Positions 1-8,235 of a DNA stretch of 64,000 bases are shown in pieces. Origin of the DNA: an uncultured Acidimicrobiales bacterium (GTDB lineage Bacteria > Actinomycetota > Acidimicrobiia > Acidimicrobiales > SZUA-35); assembly GCA_937922785.1 (NCBI GenBank), contig CALAJQ010000010.1, forward strand, positions 108,600 to 172,599. Direction: 5' to 3'. The notes under the pieces are model-generated. The model was not told the origin of the DNA, made no database searches, and was given only the letters and a program-made list of their open reading frames with translations. Both the position numbers and the translations under genes were made by a program. Each line of letters begins with the position of its first letter. Within the stretch, counting starts at the first letter, position 1.

Positions 1-36
1 CACCAACTACAACTACATCAGCCAAAGCTGGGCTCG

Positions 37-1593
37 TTACTTGTTCTTGTCTCGCAGGAAACGGCGCAGAATCTTGCCCGAAGCCGACTTTGGGATCTCG
101 TCGGTGAACTCAACAAACGCCAGCTGCTTGTACTTAGCAACGTTGCTGGCCACAAAAGCCTTGATGTCATCTTCACTAGCAGCGGCGTCAGGCTTTAGAA
201 CGACGTAGGCCTTTGGCAGCTCTCCGGCTTCAACGTCGGCCACGCCTATCACAGCAACATCAGCAACGGCGGGGTGGGTGATGATCAAACCTTCAAGCTC
301 GGCGGGGGCCACCTGGAATCCCTTGAACTTGATTAACTCTTTGACCCTGTCAACGATGTACATATGACCGTCGGCGTCGATTCGACCGACGTCGCCGGTG
401 TGTAGCCAACCGTCAGAATCGATCGTTGCGGCAGTCGCCTCGTCGTTGTTGAGGTAACCCTTCATGACCTGGGGACCTCTCACCCAAAGCTCGCCTTCAC
501 CATCAGGGCCCTGATCGTTTCCGTCCTCGTCGACGATGCGACACTCTGTATTTGCCACGGTGATGCCGTTTGATCCCGGCTTGGCGTCAAAGCCGTTTGT
601 GGCGTGACTGATCGGGCTTAGCTCGGTCATGCCATAGCCCTGAACGATTGGGCAGCCGATTCGAGCAGCGGCCTCCTCGGCCAAATCAGCGCCCAGGGGT
701 GCAGCTCCAGAGAACACCTTCCGCAAAGCCGAAATGTCATAGGAGTCAACCGCTGGGTGCTTAGCGAGGCCCAAAACCATCGGCGGCACCGCAAAGAACT
801 GAGTGACCTTGTGATCCTGAATCAGCTTCAGCGCCTTCTCCATGTCGAACCTGGCCATGGTTACCACAGGGATACCTTCGGCCAGAAGGCCGTTCATCAG
901 AACCTGCATGCCGTAAATATGGAAGAACGGCAAGCAGGCCAGCGCCACCTCATTCTCGCCATAGTCAAGAACCGTCTTGGACTGAGCCAAATTAGAAACC
1001 AAGTTGTAGTGGGTGAGCATGACGCCCTTAGGCAGGCCGGTGGTGCCCGAGGAGTAAGGCAGGACGATCACCTGGTCTTTAACGTCGATCTCAACTTGGG
1101 TGATTGGGTCGCCCATCAAGTCATCCATTGACCGAAGCCCATCAGTTGGATCACCAATTACGACCACCTCAGATGCGTCTGTGCCCTCGATGGCTTCAAC
1201 ACCACTGGCAACCGAGCCCGGAACCGTGAATAGCATCGACGCTCCAGCATCGCGGAGCTGGAATCGAATCTCTTCAGCTGTGTAACTGGGGTTGATAGTT
1301 GTGACTGTGCCACCGGCGAGTCCGGCGGCATGGAAGATGATGGTGAATTCAGGCGAGTTTGGCGCCATCAGGCCAATCGTCTTTCCGGGCCCAAACCCTT
1401 CAGACTGAAGCCCACCAGCGAGCCGGGCAATTGCGTCGTTGAGCTGGCCAAACGTGAACACCTCGCCGGTGTCGCCGTTGATCATCGCTGGCGAATCATC
1501 CAGCTCTGGGCCGTGAGCCAATACATAGGAACTTAGAGCCACCTCAGGTAGCTCAACATCGGGCAGTGGTGAAGGGAAAATGTGGGTAGCCAT
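37..1593 (-). CDS. 4-coumarate-CoA-ligase-like acyl-CoA synthetase
   Basis: A 518-residue member of the ANL adenylate-forming superfamily that should activate a carboxylic acid (fatty or aryl) as acyl-AMP and load it on CoA. The P-loop motif YSSGTTGLPKGVMLTH, the GYGMTE motif, the A7/A8 region (TGDVGRID, then DRVKELIKFKGFQVAP) and the terminal catalytic lysine in KSASGKILRRFL are all intact. It is full length for the 4CL/long-chain branch. I chose the ATG at 1593 rather than the in-frame start at 1746 because the longer version would run through the divergent gene at 1663 and adds a non-conserved tail. It stands alone with no catabolic partner, so the substrate cannot be named. Confidence 0.88.
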   Translation of the reverse strand: MATHIFPSPLPDVELPEVALSSYVLAHGPELDDSPAMINGDTGEVFTFGQLNDAIARLAGGLQSEGFGPGKTIGLMAPNSPEFTIIFHAAGLAGGTVTTINPSYTAEEIRFQLRDAGASMLFTVPGSVASGVEAIEGTDASEVVVIGDPTDGLRSMDDLMGDPITQVEIDVKDQVIVLPYSSGTTGLPKGVMLTHYNLVSNLAQSKTVLDYGENEVALACLPFFHIYGMQVLMNGLLAEGIPVVTMARFDMEKALKLIQDHKVTQFFAVPPMVLGLAKHPAVDSYDISALRKVFSGAAPLGADLAEEAAARIGCPIVQGYGMTELSPISHATNGFDAKPGSNGITVANTECRIVDEDGNDQGPDGEGELWVRGPQVMKGYLNNDEATAATIDSDGWLHTGDVGRIDADGHMYIVDRVKELIKFKGFQVAPAELEGLIITHPAVADVAVIGVADVEAGELPKAYVVLKPDAAASEDDIKAFVASNVAKYKQLAFVEFTDEIPKSASGKILRRFLRDKNK

Positions 1594-1662
1594 TACCCGA
1601 CATGGTGCCCCGCTCAACTCGAACGCGCAAACGCTGAAGGCGGCTTGAGCTACTGTTAGCCC

Positions 1663-1974
1663 ATGGATCCTCGTCTGATATTTGTGGTCTTGTTTATCGC
1701 ATTGCGAATCTTCGGCGTGATTAATCGCCGACGCAAGCAACAACAAAGTGCGGGCCGCGGCATGGATGGCCAGGAGATGGGAGACCTGTCAGGTGACGGC
1801 GCGAACCCCATGAACCCGATGAACCGACGCCGAACCGGGAATCGTCAGATTTCGGCGGCTGACGCACGACGACCAAAGGTCTTCCACAAGCGAGACAAAG
1901 AAGATCCGTTCGATGGCCTGAACGGCGACGTGACCCAAGCCAAGTTGACCATGGACGACATAGTCACCAAATAG
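1663..1974 (+). CDS. Small membrane-anchored hypothetical protein
   Basis: A 103-residue protein I do not recognise. It begins with one hydrophobic segment (about residues 4-18, LIFVVLFIALRIFGVI), followed at once by a basic patch (NRRRKQQQ) that would stay in the cytoplasm, and then by a polar, low-complexity tail rich in Met, Asn, Arg and Asp. It is transcribed divergently from the acyl-CoA ligase across a gap of about 70 bp. The start at 1663 places the membrane segment at the very N-terminus, which is sensible. No function is assigned. Confidence 0.6.
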   Translation: MDPRLIFVVLFIALRIFGVINRRRKQQQSAGRGMDGQEMGDLSGDGANPMNPMNRRRTGNRQISAADARRPKVFHKRDKEDPFDGLNGDVTQAKLTMDDIVTK

Positions 1975-1995
1975 CCCAGCTGACATAGTCACCAA
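1957..1995. repeat. Short direct repeat at the end of the small membrane gene
   Basis: The 14-mer gacatagtcaccaa occurs at 1957-1970, inside the last codons of the upstream gene, and again at 1982-1995 just past its stop, a period of 25 bp. It sits directly upstream of the tRNA-Leu gene. It looks like a small local duplication; no function is evident. Confidence 0.6.
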
Positions 1996-2011
1996 GTAGA
2001 GTGACCGCTGC

Positions 2012-2097
2012 GCCCGGATGGCGGAATTGGCAGACGCAGAGGGCTTAAACCCCTCGGGAGGTAATACTCCGTGTGGGTTCAAGTCCCACTCCGGGCA
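2012..2097 (+). tRNA. tRNA-Leu (anticodon UAA)
   Basis: The 7-bp acceptor stem gcccgga/tccgggc closes the molecule. The anticodon arm is gaggg-cttaaac-ccctc, giving anticodon UAA for UUA codons. A long class II variable arm follows, then a T arm gtggg-ttcaagt-cccac. The discriminator base is A and no CCA is encoded. The 3' end directly abuts the stop codon of the convergent zur-like gene. Confidence 0.95.
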
Positions 2098-2535
2098 CTA
2101 TTGGCAGTTGGCGCACTGACCGTGCAGGTCAAGACTGTGATGGAGGGGTTTGAAACCCAATCCTTTTGCAGCTGCGCCCAGCGCAGCATCAATGGCCCGC
2201 TCGGTTGGTTCACCGATGTGGATGTCTTCGATAGCTCCACAATCGACACAAATCAGATGGTGGTGATGACCTAACAAAGGTTCAGCAAGCTCAAACGCAG
2301 CGTGGTCGGCGGTTGCGTTGATGCGCCTGATTACGCCACTTTGTTCCAGCACATCAAGGTTGCGATAGGCCGAACTCTGGGTCAGCTCTGAATCGGACTC
2401 AAGAATCTGAGGAAGTGTCAAAGGCCGATGGGCAGAATCCATCACATCTACCAGTCTTTGGCGACCTGGGGTATAGCGGTGCTCGTGCTGACGAAGCATC
2501 GAAGCGGCCTCGTCATGAATAGATTTAGTGGCCAT
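2098..2535 (-). CDS. zur: Fur-family metal-responsive repressor, probably Zur
   Basis: A protein of about 145 residues with the Fur layout: an N-terminal winged helix (HEHRYTPGRQRLVDVM, then TLPQILESDSELTQSSAYRNLDVLEQSGVI) and a C-terminal metal-binding dimerisation half. The latter shows the GHHHHLICVDCG motif and a second CxxC (GQCANCQ) for the structural zinc. It overlaps the end of znuC by 11 bp and lies in a zinc-transport locus, so Zur is preferred over Fur or PerR. The ATG at 2535 (MATKSIHDEA) is chosen because the longer reading only adds threonine-rich sequence encoded within the His-rich tail of znuC. It probably represses its own operon and the divergent znuAB. Confidence 0.85.
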   Translation of the reverse strand: MATKSIHDEAASMLRQHEHRYTPGRQRLVDVMDSAHRPLTLPQILESDSELTQSSAYRNLDVLEQSGVIRRINATADHAAFELAEPLLGHHHHLICVDCGAIEDIHIGEPTERAIDAALGAAAKGLGFKPLHHSLDLHGQCANCQ

Positions 2536-3337
2536 GTTGGTGATCATGGTGATGGTCATGGCCGTGATCGTCAAATACCGCAGCGACGCCGTCCTGAGTA
2601 ACTACGCGGTCTCCAAATGTCATTCGCAAAGCCTCCGCAGTAAGAGTGTCCGTTGGCGAGCCGTCAGCCACAATTTCGTTACGTAATAGTAGGACTCGAC
2701 CGCAGCGTCGGGCCTCGTCCAGGTGATGAGTAGAGAATACAACCAGGCGACCTCTAGCTGCCTCGCCCTCAATCACCTTAAGGATTCGTTCCTGACTTGG
2801 GATGTCTAGGCCCGTGATTGGTTCGTCCAACAGCAGGGTCGGCGCATCCATTACCAGAGCCGTAGCAACCAACACCCGTTGACGTTGACCACCCGAGAGA
2901 TCGTTGAACGGCAGTCCAAGTAGATCTTGAATGTCAAGCCGGGCCGCCGCACCGGCGATCAAGTCTTTGTCGGCCGTCCTAAGTCTCCCGAGCAAACCGC
3001 GGTCACCATAACGTCCAGTCCGAAGCACCTCGGCAACCGTCAGAGGCAACCATCGGTGTTGATGTTGGTGCTGACCGACATAGGCAACTCGAGGCCTAGG
3101 AACTGGGCCGATCGTGCCTTTGGTTGGGCTGGCAAGACCAGCCAGAAGTTTAAGCAGCGTTGTCTTCCCTGAGCCGTTCGATCCGACCAACGCCACTGTC
3201 GAACCAGCGTCGAAAGTGACCGTCAAATCATCCAGGGCCACTCGCCGTCCGAAGCTAACTGAAACGCGATCAAGCTGGACAAGTCTCTGACCGGTATTTG
3301 TCTCGATGTCGTTATGGTTATTGGGAATAGTTCTCAT
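2525..3337 (-). CDS. znuC: Zinc (or manganese) ABC transporter ATP-binding protein
   Basis: A 270-residue ABC ATPase with Walker A GSNGSGKTT, signature LSGGQRQRV and Walker B LLLDEPITGLD. The last 16 residues are an Asp/His tail (FDDHGHDHHHDHQHGH), a common metal-buffering feature of zinc systems. It is transcribed away from znuA and znuB and forms an operon with zur. The open frame extends upstream to 3712 but that part is antisense to znuA. I take the ATG at 3337 (MRTIPNNHN); an ATG at 3352 is also possible. Either start leaves a very short region shared with znuA, so the transcript may have almost no leader. Confidence 0.87.
   Translation of the reverse strand: MRTIPNNHNDIETNTGQRLVQLDRVSVSFGRRVALDDLTVTFDAGSTVALVGSNGSGKTTLLKLLAGLASPTKGTIGPVPRPRVAYVGQHQHQHRWLPLTVAEVLRTGRYGDRGLLGRLRTADKDLIAGAAARLDIQDLLGLPFNDLSGGQRQRVLVATALVMDAPTLLLDEPITGLDIPSQERILKVIEGEAARGRLVVFSTHHLDEARRCGRVLLLRNEIVADGSPTDTLTAEALRMTFGDRVVTQDGVAAVFDDHGHDHHHDHQHGH
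3322..3336. promoter_or_regulatory. Candidate Zur-type operator between znuC and znuA
   Basis: The 15-mer tgggaatagttctca is a 7-1-7 imperfect dyad (5 of 7 positions pair), the spacing used by Fur-family boxes, in the only region from which both arms of the divergent zinc locus can be controlled. It overlaps the assumed znuC start codon, so either the operator blocks a leaderless transcript or the true start is elsewhere. It rests on symmetry and position only. Confidence 0.3.
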
Positions 3338-3377
3338 TATTGTGCGAACCATTCCTATTTCCACGAGGAGAGCCGTT

Positions 3378-4313
3378 TTGTTGCTCGATCGCCACCTACA
3401 AATTCGGTTCGTAACCGTCATCTTTGCGGCTGCGCTAGCTCTTTCCGCGTGTTCCACATCAGCTGATGCCACCAACCCCGGCGAGACCGGTTCTCCTTTG
3501 GTGGTCACAAGTACATCTATTTGGGCCGACATAGTCACAAACATCACTTGTGGTGAGCTGGTCAACGTCGTAGCCATAATCCCTCCCGGCGGCGATCCCC
3601 ACGCGTTTGAGCCGTCGCTGGCCGATCGAGGATTAATAGATTCCGCATCGCTGGTTGTTGTAAACGGACTTGGTCTTGAAGAGAACCTGGATGACACCCT
3701 TGAAGCGGCCACAACTAACGGTGCGGCCGTTGTAGCTGTCGGCAGCCAGATTCAGCCTTTGATGTTCGGCCCAGCCCGGCGTGATCCTCACTTTTGGTTC
3801 GATCCGCAAAGAGTCTCAGAGTCGCTGCCTTGGCTGGCTGAGCGAATATCGAGCCGAGCAAACCTGGACATGACAGCGGTCAACGAGTGCACCAGTGCGT
3901 ACCAAGAAGAACTAGCGGGCGTCGACGGAGAACTGAAGGCAGTGTTCGATGCCGTTCCCGAAGACCGTCGCAAAATGGTCACCAACCACGACTCGCTGTC
4001 CTACCTCGCAGATAGATACGGGTTGGAGATCGTGGCCACAGTACTTGGTTCAGAATCCAGCCTGGGCGAAGCGACCCCCGCAGGACTCCAAGAGGTGGCT
4101 AACCAGATTGAAGCCGAAGGTGTAACTGCAATCTTTACTGAGGTTCAGGCCTCTTCTGAAGACGCTGAAGCACTGGCATCGTCGCTGGGCGAGATAAACG
4201 TGGTGGAGCTGAACACCGGAACCCTGGGGCCAAAAGACTCCAACACCGGAACCTACCTAGATCTACTTCGCACCAACGCAGAGCTCATTGCCTTAGGCCT
4301 GTCCGGGTCATGA
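3378..4313 (+). CDS. znuA: Zinc ABC transporter substrate-binding lipoprotein
   Basis: A cluster A-I (ZnuA/TroA-like) metal-binding lipoprotein of about 311 residues. The N-terminus is a lipoprotein signal ending in the lipobox LSAC. Metal ligands expected for the family are visible in GGDPHAFEPS, RRDPHFWFDP and TNHDSLSYLADRYGL, with an acidic ligand region near FTEVQASSEDAE. The His-rich loop of Gram-negative ZnuA is absent, so manganese cannot be excluded. The start is a TTG at 3378 (or 3381), placed by the gaggag ribosome site at 3365-3370. Earlier in-frame codons overlap the regulatory region. It is translationally coupled to znuB. Confidence 0.87.
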   Translation: MLLDRHLQIRFVTVIFAAALALSACSTSADATNPGETGSPLVVTSTSIWADIVTNITCGELVNVVAIIPPGGDPHAFEPSLADRGLIDSASLVVVNGLGLEENLDDTLEAATTNGAAVVAVGSQIQPLMFGPARRDPHFWFDPQRVSESLPWLAERISSRANLDMTAVNECTSAYQEELAGVDGELKAVFDAVPEDRRKMVTNHDSLSYLADRYGLEIVATVLGSESSLGEATPAGLQEVANQIEAEGVTAIFTEVQASSEDAEALASSLGEINVVELNTGTLGPKDSNTGTYLDLLRTNAELIALGLSGS

Positions 4314-5167
4314 CGTTCTTAACCGATCCTGCCGCATGGTGGATCGAGCCGTTCGCTGACAACTCGTTCATGCTGAACGCATTGGGTGCCGGCCTGCTGG
4401 CAGTACTGGCGACCTCGGTTGTTGGAACCTGGGTAGTGCTGCGAGGTATGAGTTTCCTGGGTGACGCCTTAGCCCATGGGGTGTTGCCTGGAATCGCCAT
4501 AGCCTTCGTATTCGGTTTCAGCCCAACCATCGGTGCCTTAGTGGCAGCGGCGGCAATGGTAGGCGGTGTCAATTTCATACGGACCTACAGCCCCTTGCCT
4601 GAAGACACATCCATCGGGGTCTTGTTTGTTGGGTTCCTTGCGCTCGCAGTGGTAATCATGTCAAGCCAGTCAGGGGCATATGCCGGAGATCTGAATCGCT
4701 TCTTGTTCGGTTCAATCACGGGTGTGACCAGTGACGATCTTCGCCGCCAGACGGTTGCCACCCTTATCTCGATACTTGGGGGCGTGCTGTTCTACCGAGC
4801 GTTTCTAGTAATGACGTTTGATGAAACCCAGGCGAAGCTGCTCGATCTCAGACCTCGCCTTGCTCACCTTCTCCTACTGACTCTGCTCGCGGTTTCAATC
4901 GTTGCGTCATTTTCCGCAGTCGGAAACCTGTTGGTCTTCGCGTTCTTGGTTGCGCCGCCGGCAACGGCTGCGTTATTGGTAAGACGAGTGCCGTTTATCA
5001 TGGCAAGCGCGGTGGCACTTGGGTCGGTGGCTGTGGTGGTTGGACTCTTAGTGAGTTACCACTCTGGCACAGCAGCGGGCGCCACAATGACGCTGGTTGC
5101 TGTGATTATCTTCCTGGCGGTTCTTCTCGCAACCACTACGAGAACCTGGCTGGCCGGGCTGACCTAG
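4310..5167 (+). CDS. znuB: Zinc ABC transporter permease
   Basis: A 285-residue, strongly hydrophobic ABC-3 family permease with roughly eight or nine membrane spans. Its start overlaps the stop of znuA by 4 bp (ATGA). Family-typical features are VVLRGMSFLGDALAHGVLPG near the N-terminus and the FSAVGNLLVFAFLVAPPATA segment in the second half. With znuA and the divergent znuC it makes a complete importer. It ends only 6 bp from the end of the convergent carrier-protein gene of the peptide locus. Confidence 0.9.
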   Translation: MTFLTDPAAWWIEPFADNSFMLNALGAGLLAVLATSVVGTWVVLRGMSFLGDALAHGVLPGIAIAFVFGFSPTIGALVAAAAMVGGVNFIRTYSPLPEDTSIGVLFVGFLALAVVIMSSQSGAYAGDLNRFLFGSITGVTSDDLRRQTVATLISILGGVLFYRAFLVMTFDETQAKLLDLRPRLAHLLLLTLLAVSIVASFSAVGNLLVFAFLVAPPATAALLVRRVPFIMASAVALGSVAVVVGLLVSYHSGTAAGATMTLVAVIIFLAVLLATTTRTWLAGLT

Positions 5168-5173
5168 ACAGGT

Positions 5174-5419
5174 CTAGACCGAAGCGGTGAGCCTGGCGTC
5201 GATGTAGGCCGCCATCAGATCAGCTGTCTGGAAGTTCTCAAGGGTGATGTCGGCGGGATCGATTTCGATGCTGTAGCTATCTTCAATCCAACCGACAATG
5301 TCGAGCACGCCGAGGGAATCGACCAGGCCCGTTAACAGCAGATCCGTTGAGCCTTCAATCTCAAATGAGGAATCGAGGCTTACCTCGGTCTGGATGAAAT
5401 GAATAAGTTTGCTTGTCAT
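5174..5419 (-). CDS. Peptidyl/acyl carrier protein of the pyrrole-forming cassette
   Basis: An 81-residue stand-alone carrier protein. The phosphopantetheine attachment serine is in GLVDSLGVLDIV, and the surrounding acidic helices are typical. It overlaps the preceding adenylation gene by 4 bp, so the two are co-translated. By context it carries L-proline, which the dehydrogenase at 7064 oxidises to a pyrrole (PltL/RedO type). Alternatively it could carry another amino or fatty acyl starter; the cassette and the adenylation code argue for proline. No phosphopantetheinyl transferase lies in the window, so it must be activated by one encoded elsewhere. Confidence 0.85.
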   Translation of the reverse strand: MTSKLIHFIQTEVSLDSSFEIEGSTDLLLTGLVDSLGVLDIVGWIEDSYSIEIDPADITLENFQTADLMAAYIDARLTASV

Positions 5420-6966
5420 GAGTTCTGCTCCGAGCCGAGTTTAGAGCGAACCGCTGTGCGGTCTATCTTGCCACTCGGCGTTTTAGGAAAGCTGCTTTGA
5501 ATAGATAACGATTGGGGTATGGCGTTTGGATGCAAACGTTTTTGGCAGAAACGCTTCACCTCTTTGAGATCAATCTCTGTGCCTTCAATCGGCACTAGCA
5601 CGGCTAATAGTCGCACTTCACTTGAAGTTTCTTGGGTTCCAGCCACCGCATAAAGAACATTGGGTGCTTCGCCAAGCACCGATTCGATTGCTTCAAGCTC
5701 GAGCCGCATGCCGCGGATCTTCACCTGGCTGTCTTTGCGGCCGTGAAACCAGTACAGACCGTCTTTGTCCTTACTGACAATGTCGCCTGTCTTGTACCAG
5801 TCGGGACCGTCGGCCCGAGGATGAGAGGCCGATGCTGTCAGCTCTGGGTTTTCCCAATAGCCAGACATTCGGGTTACCGCAGACACCCAAAGTTCGCCTT
5901 TTTCGCCATCAGGCACCGGCGCACCGCTGGGGTCGACCACAAGAAGTTCGGCGCCCGGCCACGCTGGCCCTATGGATGATCCCCGCTCAGGGTCTGGCGG
6001 TCCATCCAAGTGGTACACGTTGCAAGCGTTAACCTCAGCGGGTCCGTACACGTTGCACAGTGCCGCATTTGAGAACGCCTCAGACAACTTCACCAGCGCG
6101 GCAGGCGGATACCGCTCGCCAGCAAAAAGAATCTTGGTGACCTTTGAAACGTCTCGCTGGTCAAGCGCTCCACGATCCACAATTGACTGCAGCAAAGTCG
6201 TCACCGCATAGAACATGGTCCCGCTGTGCTCTTCGACTCGGGCCGTCAGGCTTGCCGGGAATCGAAGTTGACCTTCGCTCAACATGATCACTGACGTTTG
6301 GGCAAGCGGGCACGCATAAAGCTCGAGAGTTCCCATGTCAAAGTGGGCGGCCGAAGTTGCGACCAACCGGTCATCGGGCCCCATTTTGTGGGCCTCAACG
6401 GCCAACCGGGCATAAGCCAGACCACTGCGATGGGTGTGCAAGATGCCCTTGGGCTCACCCGTGGAACCCGAGGTGTAAACCAAGTAGGCCGGATCTTCTG
6501 CCTTTACTTCGGGGAGCTTTGCGATTTCATCTGGTGTGGGCTCAAGTTCTGTGATTTTGACCATCCGCTCATCGGTTGGATCGTCAGACACAAGAACAAC
6601 GTCAAGCTTGTTGCCCGCCGACCAGGGGTCGTATTTGGTTACCACTTGGGTCTCGCCGATAACGGCGCTGGCACCAGAATTGGCCAGTACTGCGTGGACT
6701 GCTGGAACTGGGGCAAGTGGGTCAATAGGCACGAGAATGGCGCCAGACATCAAGATTGCGTGAATCGCTTCGAACGTCTCATGGCCCTTGGTTCTCATCA
6801 CCGCTACGCGATCGCCTACCTTTACACCTGATTCGACCAGCTGCACGGCAAGTCTTTTGGCCCGTGAGTAAGTCTCTGACCAGGTAAAAGACCTATCAAG
6901 CCCAATTAGGGATATTCCCGTTGGATTTTGCGTTGCTGCATCCGAAAGGAGGGTGGCCAGCGTCAT
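5416..6966 (-). CDS. Stand-alone adenylation enzyme, probably L-prolyl-AMP ligase
   Basis: A 516-residue adenylation enzyme without carrier or condensation domain. Motifs A3 (YLVYTSGSTGEPKG), A5 (NVYGPAEVN), A7 (YKTGDIV), A8 (GRKDSQVKIRGMRLE) and A10 (PKTPSGKIDR) are intact. Aligned by eye to GrsA, the pocket reads D-M-L-Y-L-A-V-A-C-K. From memory, free-standing proline ligases such as PltF and RedM read D-L-L-Y-L-A-L-V-C-K, and the differences are conservative. It should load L-proline on the carrier protein at 5174. The ATG at 6966 (MTLATLLSDA) is preferred to the one at 7023, which adds a tail with no motif. It diverges from the dehydrogenase gene across about 97 bp. Confidence 0.85.
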   Translation of the reverse strand: MTLATLLSDAATQNPTGISLIGLDRSFTWSETYSRAKRLAVQLVESGVKVGDRVAVMRTKGHETFEAIHAILMSGAILVPIDPLAPVPAVHAVLANSGASAVIGETQVVTKYDPWSAGNKLDVVLVSDDPTDERMVKITELEPTPDEIAKLPEVKAEDPAYLVYTSGSTGEPKGILHTHRSGLAYARLAVEAHKMGPDDRLVATSAAHFDMGTLELYACPLAQTSVIMLSEGQLRFPASLTARVEEHSGTMFYAVTTLLQSIVDRGALDQRDVSKVTKILFAGERYPPAALVKLSEAFSNAALCNVYGPAEVNACNVYHLDGPPDPERGSSIGPAWPGAELLVVDPSGAPVPDGEKGELWVSAVTRMSGYWENPELTASASHPRADGPDWYKTGDIVSKDKDGLYWFHGRKDSQVKIRGMRLELEAIESVLGEAPNVLYAVAGTQETSSEVRLLAVLVPIEGTEIDLKEVKRFCQKRLHPNAIPQSLSIQSSFPKTPSGKIDRTAVRSKLGSEQNS

Positions 6967-7063
6967 AAGTAATGAAGCTACTAATAGCGATCCTGAGCGA
7001 ACAGGGTCAATTCCCCATCCCATAGGTCCAATGGCCCCCGATAATTAGAATTTGGTTACCCAG
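6967..7063. promoter_or_regulatory. Divergent promoter region of the peptide locus
   Basis: These 97 bp separate the adenylation/carrier operon (minus) from the dehydrogenase/NRPS operon (plus) and must hold promoters for both. An AT-rich patch lies at about 7041-7055. I found no copy of the dyad seen at the zinc locus. Confidence 0.4.
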
Positions 7064-8233
7064 ATGGCACTCTCCCCTACTGAAATCCTCTCGGCGATGA
7101 CAACGCTGGATGCGCCGCGCAAACTTGAAGCGGCGAAATGGGGAGCTGAGAACCTGCCTTACTCTGAAATGCGGCCGTTCGATCGTTCGATTTGGAAGAC
7201 TGCCGCCGAGTTCGGCATCCAAGCCACAATGATGCCCGTTTCCTACGGAGGCGACGGGTGCTCGGCCGTGGAGGCAATGTTGTTGTTCGAAGGACTTGGC
7301 TTGGGAAGTCCTGACAACGGGACAACTTTCGCACTAGCTTCCCAGACCCTGGCTATGCAACGAGGCTTGGCCGCATCGGCCTCAGAGGCACAAGCTGAAA
7401 GATGGTTGCGACCGTTGATCAGCGGAGACGCCATCGGATCGTTCGCTATGACCGAGCCTGCGGCTGGGTCTGACACCGGTGCTATCACAACCACTGCCGA
7501 CCTCCAGCCGGACGGATCCTTCATTCTCAACGGCGACAAGACCTGGGTGACTTTGGGACCCGAGTGCGACGTTGTCATCGTGTTTGCCACCACCGACCCC
7601 GCAAAGAAGCACTGGGGAATCACGGCGTTTGTTGTGGACGCCACGCTTCCCGGCGTGGAGCGAGGTCAGGCCATTTCCAAGATGGGCCTGAACAACTCAC
7701 CGTTTGGAACCATGAGCTTCACCGACGTAGTCGTGTCGGCCGACGACGTGTTAGGCAAGGTTGGAGCCGGCGGAGCCATCTTCACAAACGCAGTAGAGGG
7801 TGAACGAGCCTTTCTTTATGCAGCCCAACTTGGGGCCATGGAACGTCTTCTTGACTCATCAATTGAAAGAGCCCGCAAGCGTCAGGCCTATGGGAAAACC
7901 ATTGGCTCTTTCCAAGCAATCTCCCACCGAATCGCCGACATGAAGCTTCGTCATGAGGCCTCACGACTACTTTTGTTCAAGGCGGCAATCTTGTATGACC
8001 AAGGTGGGTCACTGACCATGGCTGCGGCTTTGGCCAAGCTCCAGACCTCTGAAAGCGCCGTCACCTCAAGTGTCGACGCCATCCGCATTCACGGTGCTGA
8101 GGGTTACACGGCTGACTCCGGAATCGAAGTTGAGTTACGTGACGCAATCGGAGGGCTCTCGTTCTCTGGAACATCGGAGATGCAAAAGAACTTGATCGCC
8201 CGGCTCTTGCGACTTGAACGTCCACTTTCTTGA
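7064..8233 (+). CDS. Acyl-CoA-dehydrogenase-like flavoenzyme, probably prolyl-carrier-protein oxidase
   Basis: A 389-residue FAD enzyme of the acyl-CoA dehydrogenase fold, with the flavin-binding segments FAMTEPAAGSDTGAI and TWVTLGPECDVV, RQAYGKTIGSFQAI and the C-terminal FSGTSEMQKNLIARL. The catalytic glutamate of medium-chain dehydrogenases (YEGT) is serine here (FSGT). A glutamate is instead present at the isovaleryl-CoA dehydrogenase position (E247, VEGERAFLYA), which is the base position I associate with prolyl-S-carrier oxidases (PltE/RedW/CloN3 family). With the proline-type adenylation enzyme and carrier protein it completes a pyrrole-2-carboxyl starter cassette. The ATG at 7064 is preferred over the TTG at 7052. 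It ends 2 bp before the NRPS gene. Confidence 0.82.
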   Translation: MALSPTEILSAMTTLDAPRKLEAAKWGAENLPYSEMRPFDRSIWKTAAEFGIQATMMPVSYGGDGCSAVEAMLLFEGLGLGSPDNGTTFALASQTLAMQRGLAASASEAQAERWLRPLISGDAIGSFAMTEPAAGSDTGAITTTADLQPDGSFILNGDKTWVTLGPECDVVIVFATTDPAKKHWGITAFVVDATLPGVERGQAISKMGLNNSPFGTMSFTDVVVSADDVLGKVGAGGAIFTNAVEGERAFLYAAQLGAMERLLDSSIERARKRQAYGKTIGSFQAISHRIADMKLRHEASRLLLFKAAILYDQGGSLTMAAALAKLQTSESAVTSSVDAIRIHGAEGYTADSGIEVELRDAIGGLSFSGTSEMQKNLIARLLRLERPLS

Positions 8234-8235
8234 AC

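Noticed and set aside
2525..3712. A 395-residue version of the zinc transporter ATPase with a long N-terminal extension
   Set aside because: The extra residues are antisense to znuA, low in complexity and without motif; the ABC domain begins right after the ATG at 3337.
6967..7063. Zur box controlling the peptide locus
   Set aside because: I compared the gap with the dyad at 3322-3336 and found no similar sequence; AT-rich matches were trivial.
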